A stretch of 64,000 nucleotides of DNA from Sporosarcina sp. (GCF_029257255.1 NZ_JARICI010000044.1:1-64000), one strand, 5' to 3'; shown: positions 42,410 through 49,789, counted from the first letter of the stretch. The notes: generated by a model from the sequence alone, not told the origin. A program made the numbers and translations.

Positions 42410-43339
42410 ATGAACTTATGGGAAACTTATGAGAAAGTAGATAAACATCTAAATGAAAAATTACTCACTATTCCTCCTTACCCTTCTGTTTCAGGCAAGA
42501 GGGTACAAGAATTGTTAGCTAGCTTAGAAAATCCAGATCCAGCTTGGGGAGGGTTAGATGGAGAAATATTAAGGATGGTAAAAAACCCATGGCAAAGAGC
42601 CTATCAGATTGAATATAGATTTAAGCCAACAATAATATTTAATGACTTCATGAAAGTAATTGAAAGTGCAACTTATGATTTGATGATAGGAAATTACATT
42701 TGTTCCTATTTGAGTTTGGTGCCAGTGGTAGAAGCAATATTACGAAAATGGTCTAATGAGAAGTCTAATGAAATTAAATCCATAAATAAAAAGGGTGACT
42801 TCGACAGGAAAATTTTTGAAGAAAACCCAGTTAAGTATTTAAACGAAAAAAATAATGAACTTCATACTAATATCGAGTTTCAAAAGTGGATTAGTAATCA
42901 GATTAAATATTTTGATTTTATGATTAGAGAAGTATTTTATCTTAGTTTTAATGCTTCGCAAGAAGGTGTGAAAAAGGAATTTAATAGAAACAGAACTTTA
43001 CATCTCTTAGATAACATTGAGGACGTAGAAGTTTTAAGGGATAATACAACAAGAATCTTCTTATTATTAGATATTATTGCTGAACTATATTTAAGTCTTG
43101 ATGAAGAACTTTATAATGATAATACTTTTTTTGCTGATTGTGAAGACAATATCGATTTTAACTTGAGATGGAAGATTTATCTGAAAAATGCAATGGAGTC
43201 TATAAATATGACAGATATGACCATAATAAACTTTGCCTTTCTCCAACAAGATAAAAAACACTTGTCCGATGAACAAAAACAGAAATTTATTGAGCAAAAG
43301 GAATATCAAATACAGTTTATAAAATCAAAAAATAGATAA
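42410..43339 (+). CDS. HEPN-like helical protein
   Basis: 309 residues, nearly all helical and AT-rich. Residues 191-199 read FNRNRTLHL: R193-x4-H198 is the Rx4-6H signature of HEPN nucleases, and the following segment (DNTTRIFLLLDIIAELY) is the helix that usually follows it in HEPN/Abi-like proteins with the SRNxxLHG pattern. Many HEPN proteins are toxins or RNases in phage defence or toxin-antitoxin systems. Residues 1-150 are unassigned. GAGGTG precedes ATG 42410. It may belong with the P-loop protein downstream (43482), but element C lies between them. Confidence 0.6.
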   Translation: MNLWETYEKVDKHLNEKLLTIPPYPSVSGKRVQELLASLENPDPAWGGLDGEILRMVKNPWQRAYQIEYRFKPTIIFNDFMKVIESATYDLMIGNYICSYLSLVPVVEAILRKWSNEKSNEIKSINKKGDFDRKIFEENPVKYLNEKNNELHTNIEFQKWISNQIKYFDFMIREVFYLSFNASQEGVKKEFNRNRTLHLLDNIEDVEVLRDNTTRIFLLLDIIAELYLSLDEELYNDNTFFADCEDNIDFNLRWKIYLKNAMESINMTDMTIINFAFLQQDKKHLSDEQKQKFIEQKEYQIQFIKSKNR

Positions 43340-43370
43340 GGTGATAATATATTTTCGAAATTCTACAATA

Positions 43371-43430
43371 GGGGGCAGTTATGATAGATGTACTGCTCTT
43401 AAATCGGGCCATCTTTTTGTTGAAAAACAT
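43371..43430. repeat. cassette-type element C
   Basis: GGGGGCAGTT (43371-43380) and TCGGGCCATC (43404-43413), with 29 bases between GGGGGC and GGGCC, exactly as in element D, followed by TTTTTGTTGAAAAAC. Confidence 0.6.
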
Positions 43431-43481
43431 GTTTTACAAGGTGGGAAAACAATCATTAAAATAAGAGGGAGGTTTAAAAAT

Positions 43482-43979
43482 ATGAAACAAACGGGGACGC
43501 TATACTTTTTCTGTGGGAAAATGGGTGCAGGGAAAACAACCAAATCAAAACAATTAGCAATAGAAAAACATGCGGTACTGTTGTCTGAGGATGAATTGCT
43601 CGCATCTTTTTATCCTAATCAAATCGAATCATTTGAAGATTATCTGAAATATTCAGAGCAGATCAAGCCATTTGTGAAAAAACATGTCCAAAATATACTA
43701 AGTGTCGGAACAAATGTAGTGATGGACTTTCCAGCTAATACTCAAAAGCTGCGAACGTGGTTTTTGGATATGGTGTTAGAGGTCAATGCGAACCATCAAC
43801 TAATTTTCCTTAATCTAAATAACGAACAATGTCTAAGTCAAATTGCACAAAGGAGAAATGAACAACCTGAACGAGCAGATTTTGACACGGAAGCGGTGTT
43901 TATTCATGTTACTAATTTTTTTGAAGCACCAGAAGCATCCGAGGGGTTAAATATTTTAGAGTTTAGTGGAAAGGATTAA
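43482..43979 (+). CDS. P-loop NTPase (AAA/zeta-toxin-like kinase fold)
   Basis: 165 residues. Walker A GKMGAGKTT (residues 12-20) right after a hydrophobic strand, a hydrophobic strand ending in aspartate (TNVVMDFPAN, ~residue 84) and a later RRNEQPERADF lid-like basic segment. This is the layout of small AAA_33/zeta-toxin-type kinases that phosphorylate metabolites. ATG 43482 has GAGGGAGG upstream; the longer open frame from 43341 covers repeat element C and is not used. Target unknown. Confidence 0.8.
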   Translation: MKQTGTLYFFCGKMGAGKTTKSKQLAIEKHAVLLSEDELLASFYPNQIESFEDYLKYSEQIKPFVKKHVQNILSVGTNVVMDFPANTQKLRTWFLDMVLEVNANHQLIFLNLNNEQCLSQIAQRRNEQPERADFDTEAVFIHVTNFFEAPEASEGLNILEFSGKD

Positions 43980-44010
43980 CAAAGAATTCAATATAACTTT
44001 GTGTAGATTT

Positions 44011-44070
44011 CAACTAACGGGGGCAATTCTTGAATAGGGATTATACCGTTAAAGGGCCATTTTGATGAAA
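44011..44070. repeat. cassette-type element D (clearest copy)
   Basis: CAACTAACGGGGGCAATTC (44011-44029), then 21 bases to CCGTTAAAGGGCCATTTT (44046-44063). TAACGG and CCGTTA are complementary, so the element could fold as a stem. 29 bases lie between GGGGGC and GGGCC. The following GAACGGGGG provides the ribosome binding site of the next gene. Confidence 0.6.
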
Positions 44071-44086
44071 TGAACGGGGGACTAAG

Positions 44087-44353
44087 ATGCATTTTGCTAA
44101 GAAATATGGATTACTAATACTTACAATGATTTTCACTTTAATAGGTTTTTTGACATTGAAATTTAGTGTTGATCTTGGATCGAATGCAGCAAGTGCTTAT
44201 TTAAGTTCTTTGGATGGTATGGATACAGCAGAGTTTAATGCTATCCGGTCACAATATATAATATCGAATATGATTATAGGTGGAATTTTATTATTCCTGG
44301 GATCGGCATTTCTTTTATTATCTGTATATAAACTATCAAGGGAAAAATACTAG
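44087..44353 (+). CDS. small two-helix membrane protein
   Basis: 88 residues with two hydrophobic helices (LLILTMIFTLIGFLTLKFSV and MIIGGILLFLGSAFLLLSVY) joined by a ~35-residue loop. Not recognised. ATG 44087 follows GGGGG by six bases. Lies between elements D and E. Confidence 0.6.
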   Translation: MHFAKKYGLLILTMIFTLIGFLTLKFSVDLGSNAASAYLSSLDGMDTAEFNAIRSQYIISNMIIGGILLFLGSAFLLLSVYKLSREKY

Positions 44354-44359
44354 TGTATT

Positions 44360-44424
44360 CAACACTTGGGGGCTTTAATCGTATTAAGGTTTGTGCTTCA
44401 AACGGGCCAGACTTTATAGAATTG
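44360..44424. repeat. cassette-type element E
   Basis: CAACACTTGGGGGC (44360-44373), 30 bases, then ACGGGCCAGACTTTATAGAA (44402-44421). Same order and spacing as element D with a diverged interior. GGGAGGAGGG at its right end serves as ribosome binding site for the next gene. Confidence 0.55.
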
Positions 44425-44439
44425 GGAGGAGGGAAATTC

Positions 44440-44601
44440 ATGGGGAGAGTTCTAACAGCAATTATTTCAACGATTATCTGCGGGGCAGCTGCAAGTTTTA
44501 TAGAACCGTTCGTATTTGCAATGAGTATACCCGTTGCATTAATGGGAGGATTTATTTTGGTGGAAATTCAACGTAAAAATGGAAAGCAAAAAGCACTTTA
44601 A
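44440..44601 (+). CDS. very small membrane protein
   Basis: 53 residues, two short hydrophobic helices (LTAIISTIICGAAASFI, FVFAMSIPVALMGGFILV) and a basic tail RKNGKQKAL. ATG 44440 with GGAGGAGGG seven bases upstream is preferred over the frame opening at 44353. Not recognised; similar in size to small Bacillus membrane peptides of unknown role. Confidence 0.55.
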   Translation: MGRVLTAIISTIICGAAASFIEPFVFAMSIPVALMGGFILVEIQRKNGKQKAL

Positions 44602-44893
44602 GTTTTGATTTATTACTGTATAAAAATAAATACTTCTTGAATCGGGGGCTGTTTGTAGAACAAGTTTTTGGCAAATACTTAGTTGATCGGAGCGGAAGCC
44701 GGCGACTCTGGGAGGATGAACTGGATTTGAAAGCACCATAAAGCCCTGCGCTGTTCGCTTGGCTGCAGCGCAGATCAACAGTTTCAAACCGCTATCTTAC
44801 TAACAGGGGATTGGTTGAATAAGAAAACTGTAATATAGAACAAACACTATCGTTTAACAGAGCCTTTTTTAAAAAAGGTGAGGTGAAGGTGTT
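44602..44893. other. 292-bp gap holding element F and a GC-rich island
   Basis: It contains element F (44634-44695). Next to it, from about 44688 to 44780, is a GC-rich stretch unlike its AT-rich neighbours, with GCGCTG/CAGCGC complementary segments near 44749 and 44767. No open frame is convincing. A further ACTAACAGGGG at 44799 may be another half element. Confidence 0.35.
44634..44695. repeat. cassette-type element F
   Basis: TTCTTGAATCGGGGGCTGTTT (44634-44654 region) and ATCGGAGC (44686-44693) with ~39 bases between GGGGGC and the GGAGC that replaces GGGCC. Less conserved than C-E. Confidence 0.4.
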
Positions 44894-45223
44894 ATTTGGA
44901 CATTTATTTTTTTTGGTTTATTTCTTATAGGGCTCATCTTGATGATTCTAGCCTTGATTAAAATTGGAAATATAGCGAAAAAGTATTGGTTGGCGGCATT
45001 GATTATGTATGTTGTTAGTTTCTTGGGAAGTTGGTCAATTGGACTCTACCTCCTTGTAATACCATTTGTTTTATTGATGTTAGCGCTAGCTCATTCTTTT
45101 GGCTGGGTAAAGAAAGGTCTGCAAAACGTACCTTTTGCAATCATTGGAATCATACTTTGGTATGTAAGCATTACAAATATTGATGATTATTGGTTGTTTC
45201 TACCTTTTGCTTGGTTAGTTTAA
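44894..45223 (+). CDS. small membrane protein, possible ATT start
   Basis: The frame is open from a TGA at 44879 to the stop at 45223, but the first ATG is 44942 (TTG 44939). Upstream codons read IWTFIFFGLFLIGLIL, a complete membrane helix, beginning at ATT 44894, with GAGGTG eight bases before it and only a weak site before 44942. An ATT start, as known for infC, would give a 109-residue protein with four helices; the ATG would give 93 residues and lose the first helix. A lost or mutated ATG is the alternative. Family not recognised. Confidence 0.5.
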   Translation: MWTFIFFGLFLIGLILMILALIKIGNIAKKYWLAALIMYVVSFLGSWSIGLYLLVIPFVLLMLALAHSFGWVKKGLQNVPFAIIGIILWYVSITNIDDYWLFLPFAWLV

Positions 45224-45236
45224 TGACTAGCTCACA

Positions 45237-46052
45237 ATGAAATTAGCGAAGAAAGTTGGGGCTTCAGTGAGATATCTTTCCGGCAATAACAGTTTATTTT
45301 ACAGTGTTGAGGGAAATGGAAATCCTATTTTCATTTTGCATGCATTGGGCACAGATCATAGAGCTATGAAAAAATGGGTTGAACCAATTTTTAAAGATAC
45401 AAATCAATTTCAACGGATTTATATAGACCTTCCTTGGCATGGTCAAAGTGTTTGTGAAGAAATTGTATCAACTGAAGAAATACGCCAACTACTTACTTCT
45501 TTTATTTCTGAACTAATTGGAGAACAGAGTTTTTCTATAATAGGTCATTCTTTTGGTGGATACATCGCTCAAGGCATGATTAGTGAAAAGCTGACTGGAC
45601 TCTGCTTAGTAGCCACTGCAGTTCATCAAATAAATCGAGATGTGCCAAGAAAAGCTGTTTGTAATCTTAATGAATCTGCTCTCGCAGAGGTGAATTTAGA
45701 TATTCGAACAGCGTTTGACACTTTAATGGTATATCAGTCTGGTGAAAATCTTCAAACGTTTTTAGACGAAGTTCAACCAGGTCGATTGGTTGCGGATAGA
45801 GAATTTTTAGCTTCAAATTGGCGAGACGCGGGTTACTATTTCAAAACAGATCCATTAGCTAAACGATATGATGGAAATTCTCTAATAATTGCTGGCAAAT
45901 TTGATTCTATCTGTGGATATAAAAACTATTACGAGCTTCTTGAGAATTTACCGAATTCAACATTCGCGGTTCTCCAAGCAGGTCACTTACCACATATTGA
46001 AAAAAGACAAACGGTCCAATTCCTTATAAACGAATGGCTCAAAGGATTTTAG
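45237..46052 (+). CDS. alpha/beta hydrolase
   Basis: 271 residues from ATG 45237; GTG 45267, with GGGG upstream, is an alternative start and would remove ten poorly conserved residues. HG-type oxyanion region ILHALGTDHRAMKKW, nucleophile serine in IIGHSFGGYIAQG (~residue 103), acidic residue in IAGKFDSICG (~222), histidine in LQAGHLPHIE (~248). Cytoplasmic. Substrate unknown. Begins 13 bases after the membrane protein stop and is probably co-transcribed with it. It is the last gene of the AT-rich cassette-like region. Confidence 0.85.
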   Translation: MKLAKKVGASVRYLSGNNSLFYSVEGNGNPIFILHALGTDHRAMKKWVEPIFKDTNQFQRIYIDLPWHGQSVCEEIVSTEEIRQLLTSFISELIGEQSFSIIGHSFGGYIAQGMISEKLTGLCLVATAVHQINRDVPRKAVCNLNESALAEVNLDIRTAFDTLMVYQSGENLQTFLDEVQPGRLVADREFLASNWRDAGYYFKTDPLAKRYDGNSLIIAGKFDSICGYKNYYELLENLPNSTFAVLQAGHLPHIEKRQTVQFLINEWLKGF

Positions 46053-46060
46053 AGTCAAAA

Positions 46061-46101
46061 ATAAAGAGTCTAATTCATATGCGAATTAAGACTCTTTATT
46101 G
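46061..46101. terminator. bidirectional terminator
   Basis: AATAAAGAGTCTAATTC (46061-46077) pairs with GAATTAAGACTCTTTATT (46084-46101) with one bulge, between the convergent hydrolase and EamA genes. Confidence 0.8.
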
Positions 46102-46161
46102 TGTAATATGATTTTAACATACGTGAATAGAACAGCTTACATTTTACAATCCGTCTCGTTT

Positions 46162-47055
46162 TCATTCCAACTGCCTTCGCCGCAAAGCATATTTCTGCAG
46201 CACAGCAGGCAGTGTCATGCCGAGCAGTACAAGGAAAATACCGACAAATTGTAATATCGTCAAGCGTTCACCGAGCAGCAACATCGACGCCATAATCGCC
46301 ACCGGAAGTTCGACAGCGCTCAATATAGAAGACATGCCGCCACCGACTTTCGGTACGCCGACTGAAAATAAGAAGATCGGCAATACGATACCGAAAACCC
46401 CTAAAATCGCTCCGTAGATCCATAATCCTTCACTGAGCCTGCCGTTCCAGATGATTTCTGGAGATTGGAAAAATGTAATAGCAATCGCTGCATAAAATGA
46501 CATGAGAAACAGTCGGGTTACGACGTTCATTCCGGGTACGGGTTTTTGATTGGCCATGACAAACGCTGCGAAACTAAATGCTGCAGCAAGTCCCCACGCC
46601 CAACCTTGCCAGGCAATGCCGCTGATGTCTGCATCAATCAGGCCAGCCGCTAAAATGGTGCCGCCAAATAAAAATACGAGCGACACAGCTTCCGACTTTT
46701 TAGGAAGTCTTCTGACTGCTATACACTCATACAGCATACCGATCCAAGTGAATTGAAAGAGCAGTACAACCGCCAATGAAGCGGGCATATACTCGATGGA
46801 TTTCCCGTATACCGTGCCGGTGATGGCGGTAAACAGCCCAGCTATCAGAACGGGGAAACTGCCCCGAAGTTTTGGAATACCGCGTCTTGCGATAAGAAAA
46901 ATGATAAGTGCTAAAAGAAAGCCTGTGTAATACTGGCTTGTTACCGCTTCGGAAGCAGTAAAGCCATCTTGAATTGCCAATTTAATGATTGTTGATAAAA
47001 TACCGTAACAGCTGGCACCGATTATAACCAGCAGCGGATACATCCAAGGTTTCAC
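46162..47055 (-). CDS. EamA/DMT-family transporter
   Basis: 297 residues, ten helices in two EamA repeats (GASCYGILSTIIKLAI opening the first, WGLAAAFSFAAFVMANQ the second; final LVLLGMTLPAVL). Basic C-terminus RRRQ. The start is GTG 47055 with GGAGGT upstream. Probable metabolite exporter. Only distantly similar to the EamA protein at 17389. Confidence 0.87.
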   Translation of the reverse strand: MKPWMYPLLVIIGASCYGILSTIIKLAIQDGFTASEAVTSQYYTGFLLALIIFLIARRGIPKLRGSFPVLIAGLFTAITGTVYGKSIEYMPASLAVVLLFQFTWIGMLYECIAVRRLPKKSEAVSLVFLFGGTILAAGLIDADISGIAWQGWAWGLAAAFSFAAFVMANQKPVPGMNVVTRLFLMSFYAAIAITFFQSPEIIWNGRLSEGLWIYGAILGVFGIVLPIFLFSVGVPKVGGGMSSILSAVELPVAIMASMLLLGERLTILQFVGIFLVLLGMTLPAVLQKYALRRRQLE

Positions 47056-47171
47056 GTTCTGTACCTCCGTTTCTTTCGGATATTAGTATATCATGGAAAC
47101 GGTTAAGCAGATTGCAGAAAATAGCGAAACATTTCCCGGGAAATATCGACAGTAATCGGGAGGATATGAGG

Positions 47172-47207
47172 AAAAGCCGCACAGTGTACAGCACTGTGCG
47201 GCTTTTA
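47172..47207. terminator. terminator hairpin
   Basis: AAAAGCCGCACAGTG (47172-47186) pairs perfectly with CACTGTGCGGCTTTT around TACAG. It lies after the small gene ending at 47216 on the minus strand. The 60 bases to its left contain loosely ~21-base spaced TAGCG/TATCG/TATGA motifs that may be a decayed copy of the arrays at 24-29 kb. Confidence 0.8.
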
Positions 47208-47215
47208 TTGGGAAA

Positions 47216-47455
47216 TTATCTCGGAGCTCCATAGTCAGTCGAAGGACTGCCTCCACTGTAACGAGGTGAATGGTTGATTTTTTCTTTCATGAGGTCTTCG
47301 CGCTGATCGGGAAGAGAAATAGAATCGACAGTCTGCATATCTTCGTGCAAATCGAACAAACTGACTGTATTGGTATTTAAATTTTCTGGATGTGTCTGAG
47401 CTAGTCGGTACGTGTCAGGATTTCTTTTAGGTCCAGGGTTCCCCTTGGTAACCAT
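47216..47455 (-). CDS. small hydrophilic protein, function unknown
   Basis: 79 residues, no hydrophobic segment, rich in Pro, Asn, Ser and charged residues; starts MVTKGNPGPKRNPDTYR and ends SPSTDYGAPR, typical of small stress- or sporulation-related Bacillales proteins that lack fixed structure. A good Shine-Dalgarno (GGAGG) lies upstream of ATG 47455, 16 bases after the DUF3243 stop, so it is co-transcribed with that gene. No family named. Confidence 0.6.
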   Translation of the reverse strand: MVTKGNPGPKRNPDTYRLAQTHPENLNTNTVSLFDLHEDMQTVDSISLPDQREDLMKEKINHSPRYSGGSPSTDYGAPR

Positions 47456-47471
47456 TTAAATCGCCTCCGTT

Positions 47472-47777
47472 TTATGCTTGGCGTACCATTTTCAGCAACA
47501 TATGCGCAAGAGAATGCTGTTCTTCTTTGGAACCGGAATCCCACAGTTCCTGTAATAAATATTGTTCTCTGTTTCGGGGTTCTTCATGTCGTGATAAATA
47601 GTTAGCGATAAATTCAGTTGTTTTCGCAAGCTGCTCATCGCTGAGTCCCAGGCTCTCACCTTTTTCTACTTTATCCGATAAAAAACCTTTGAACCGGTTA
47701 AAGTTCTCGAGAATCTGATCTTTCTTTTCCTCGTTCATATTGGAAATTTCGGACTCCACTTTATTTTTCATTTCCAC
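47472..47777 (-). CDS. DUF3243 protein (YmfJ-like)
   Basis: About 101 residues. ILENFNRFKGFLSDKVEKGESLGLSDEQLAKTTEFIANYLSRHEEPRNREQYLLQELW follows the DUF3243 (YmfJ) pattern closely, including the EEPRNREE-like segment and the LAHMLLKMV tail. Function unknown; small helical protein. Start taken at GTG 47777, ten bases after AAGGAG; ATG 47771 and ATG 47798 are alternatives. First gene of a two-gene unit, divergent from the YflT-type stress gene. Confidence 0.85.
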   Translation of the reverse strand: MEMKNKVESEISNMNEEKKDQILENFNRFKGFLSDKVEKGESLGLSDEQLAKTTEFIANYLSRHEEPRNREQYLLQELWDSGSKEEQHSLAHMLLKMVRQA

Positions 47778-47872
47778 TGATGCAACACTCCTTTTCATTT
47801 GATACTAATAGCGTGTGCAAGAAAAGCGAAAGTATGCGCATAGGGAATTGAGATGAATACCTGACTGTGTAG

Positions 47873-47898
47873 GTGTGAAGAACATGTGCAGTGGGTAC
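47873..47898 (+). promoter_or_regulatory. SigB-like promoter for the YflT-type gene
   Basis: GTGTGA (47873-47878), 14 bases, GGGTAC (47893-47898): the -10 matches SigB GGGTAT closely and the -35 matches GTTTAA at four of six positions. 37 bases before the start codon. Confidence 0.55.
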
Positions 47899-47934
47899 AA
47901 ATAGAATATACCGTAAGCTGAAGGAGGTGCAGTA

Positions 47935-48408
47935 ATGGCTGACAAACAATATACAGGTACTTTTCACTCCGTTGATAATGTGCTTTATAAAATAACGGAG
48001 TTGGAAGCACAGGGATTTAGAAAACGTCATATGTGTGCGGTTTCAAATGTTCGGGATGATTTGAAGATATTAGAGGATGATTCCGAAATTGAACTGATTG
48101 GCATACAGGACGGCTCACTTTGGGATCATACACGCAGATTATTTAATAGTAAGGATGAAATGCTGACTATTTTCATCAAGATGGGATTTTCAAAGGCGGA
48201 AGCAAAGACGTTCTATAACGATCTGTCTGAAGGAGGCATTGCATTATTTGTTGATAAGCTGACAGATGAGGAGAGAGCGGCATCCATCGATCCTCATGAC
48301 AGTTCGGCTCAGCGGACAATAAGTGGAGAAAGTCTTGAAGGTGAATCCATTCAGGAAGCAGGAACACCAATTCCAAACAGTCCCCGTATTGATACAACGA
48401 ATTTATAA
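47935..48408 (+). CDS. YflT/GSP17M-type general stress protein
   Basis: 157 residues. The N-terminal ~100 residues match the general stress protein 17M domain: VDNVLYKITELEAQGF, then an ~40-residue spacer and GFSKAEAKTFYNDLSEGGIALFVD. The C-terminal ~50 residues are a hydrophilic Ser/Glu-rich tail. Cytoplasmic protein of unknown mechanism, SigB-controlled in Bacillus subtilis; here a SigB-like promoter precedes it. GGAGGTG lies before ATG 47935. Confidence 0.88.
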   Translation: MADKQYTGTFHSVDNVLYKITELEAQGFRKRHMCAVSNVRDDLKILEDDSEIELIGIQDGSLWDHTRRLFNSKDEMLTIFIKMGFSKAEAKTFYNDLSEGGIALFVDKLTDEERAASIDPHDSSAQRTISGESLEGESIQEAGTPIPNSPRIDTTNL

Positions 48409-48411
48409 GAA

Positions 48412-48462
48412 GAAGCTGTCCGAGAAATCATCACTTGGCAATGACTTCTCGAGCAGCTTCTT
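48412..48462 (+). terminator. terminator of the YflT-type gene
   Basis: GAAGCTGTCCGAGAAATCA pairs with TGACTTCTCGAGCAGCTTC with mismatches, then TTTATTTATTTC. Confidence 0.7.
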
Positions 48463-48518
48463 TATTTATTTCTTTTAGAACAAAAAAGCCCGCTGTATAA
48501 CAGCAGACTGTAGATCTA

Positions 48519-48731
48519 TTAAGGGCGTTCGCGGCGTGCTTCTGCATCGCTGAAATGTTCTTTAGCTTCACCCATTTTTTGCTGGGCTTCACCTTTTACT
48601 TTGTCTAATTTACCTTCAGCCTGCATCTTTCTGTCATTCATTACGTCACCGGCAACATCTTTTACGCTGCCTTTCATTTTATTTCCTGCACCTTTAATTT
48701 TGTCTTCCATACCGTGATCTTTGTTATTCAT
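48519..48731 (-). CDS. CsbD-family stress protein
   Basis: 70 residues. MEDKIKGAGNKMKGSVKDVAGDVMNDRKMQAEGKLDKVKG carries the CsbD motif (two short amphipathic repeats with KGxxxKxKGxxKxxxG spacing). CsbD proteins are small, highly charged and induced by SigB under general stress; mechanism unknown. A near-consensus SigB promoter lies upstream. GGAGGAG precedes ATG 48731. Confidence 0.92.
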   Translation of the reverse strand: MNNKDHGMEDKIKGAGNKMKGSVKDVAGDVMNDRKMQAEGKLDKVKGEAQQKMGEAKEHFSDAEARRERP

Positions 48732-48764
48732 GAAATCTCCTCCGTTTCTATAGTTAGTGTATAA

Positions 48765-48790
48765 ATACCCACTTTAGAAAAAAGGAAAAC
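48765..48790 (-). promoter_or_regulatory. SigB promoter of the CsbD gene
   Basis: On the minus strand GTTTTC (48785-48790), 14 bases, GGGTAT (48765-48770): almost exact SigB consensus, 33 bases before the start codon. It overlaps the sequence just beyond the flagellin stop codon. Confidence 0.88.
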
Positions 48791-48797
48791 ATCTCGT

Positions 48798-49613
48798 TTA
48801 TTGCCTTAATAATTGAAGAACGGATTGTGCCTGTTGCATATGAAGAGAAAGTACATATTGATTGGCTTGCATTAAGATATTGGCTTTTGTCAGCGCCATG
48901 AGTTCTTTTGCAATATCGGCGTCACGTATGCGGGATTCAGCTGCCGTCAAGTTGGACTCCATTGTCTGTGCGTTGCTGTACGCATGTTCAAGGCGATTCA
49001 TGTAAGCGCCCATTTTGGAACGCTCAGAAGACACTTTGGAAATTGCGCCATCGAGTAAGCCAATTGCCTTGTCTGCTTCTTCACGCGTGCCGATGGAAGC
49101 ATCGTCAATTCCGAGCGCGGCAGTTCTCATATCACCGATCGAAAAATCGATGGACTGTCCTGCATTCGGTCCTGCCTGTGTTTTGAAAGAATTTCTGGAA
49201 CCGTCAAGGAGCGGCATTGTATTAAACTGTGTATCAGTGGCGGTCCGCTGGATTTCTTTTTTTAGCTCTTCGAATTCCAATGCAATCTGTTTTCGATCAT
49301 TATCTGTCAGTGTGTCATTGGCTGCCTGAACGCTCAGTTCGCGCATTCTTTGTAGTATATCATGCGTTTCATTCAGCGCGCCTTCTGCTGTCTGAAATAC
49401 AGAAATGGTATCCTGGATATTGCGCTGTGCCATCGCAAGACCCCTAATTTGTCCGCGCATTTTTTCAGATATCGCTAAACCTGCAGGGTCGTCTCCCGCG
49501 CGGTTGATCCGCATTCCGGATGAAAGTCGTTCCATTGAACGCAACGCCTGCATATTATGGATATTCATATTACGTAAGATATTCAGTCCTGCCGCATTCC
49601 ATTGTCCAAGCAT
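48798..49613 (-). CDS. short flagellin
   Basis: About 271 residues. Conserved N-terminal D0/D1 (SMERLSSGMRINRAGDDPAGLAISEKMRGQIRGL) and C-terminal D1/D0 (NRLEHAYSNAQTMESNLTAAESRIRDADIAKELMALTKANILMQANQYVL, ending in LQLLRQ) are present; the variable D2/D3 region is almost absent, giving a minimal flagellin. Start at ATG 49613 (AAGGGAGA upstream) rather than the ATG at 49631. A SigD promoter precedes it. It stands apart from any other flagellar gene, so it may be an extra flagellin rather than the main filament protein. Confidence 0.93.
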   Translation of the reverse strand: MLGQWNAAGLNILRNMNIHNMQALRSMERLSSGMRINRAGDDPAGLAISEKMRGQIRGLAMAQRNIQDTISVFQTAEGALNETHDILQRMRELSVQAANDTLTDNDRKQIALEFEELKKEIQRTATDTQFNTMPLLDGSRNSFKTQAGPNAGQSIDFSIGDMRTAALGIDDASIGTREEADKAIGLLDGAISKVSSERSKMGAYMNRLEHAYSNAQTMESNLTAAESRIRDADIAKELMALTKANILMQANQYVLSLHMQQAQSVLQLLRQ

Positions 49614-49648
49614 AACGCTGTCTCCCTTCACGACAATCGTTTATTGGT

Positions 49649-49675
49649 ATTATCGGTAGGAAATACCAATGTTGA
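49649..49675 (-). promoter_or_regulatory. SigD promoter of the flagellin gene
   Basis: TCAA (49672-49675), 15 bases, CCGATAAT (49649-49656) on the minus strand: matches TAAA-N15-GCCGATAT of the motility sigma factor. Confidence 0.8.
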
Positions 49676-49755
49676 ATAGCTTCAAATTGTAGGGGATGGT
49701 TTGGATGGATTTACCCCTTTAATTAGTTGCTGTATAGGTGCCGATAATAAATAAG

Positions 49756-49789
49756 AAAAACCGGAGACCCTGGAGGTTTCCGGTTTTTT
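49756..49789 (-). terminator. terminator of the DUF3918 gene
   Basis: AACCGGAGACC and GGTTTCCGGTT pair with one G-U, giving a strong stem with T-runs on both sides; it lies downstream of the small gene on the minus strand. Confidence 0.8.

Noticed and set aside
41795..44695. True integron attC sites
   Set aside because: The elements lack the RYYYAAC and GTTRRRY core sites and there is no integron integrase in the window; kept as a separate, uncommitted repeat family.
47089..47171. Fourth 21-bp-phased array near the EamA promoter
   Set aside because: TAGCG/TATCG/TATGA motifs are spaced 21-22 bases but only two steps are usable and the core is too degenerate to claim.
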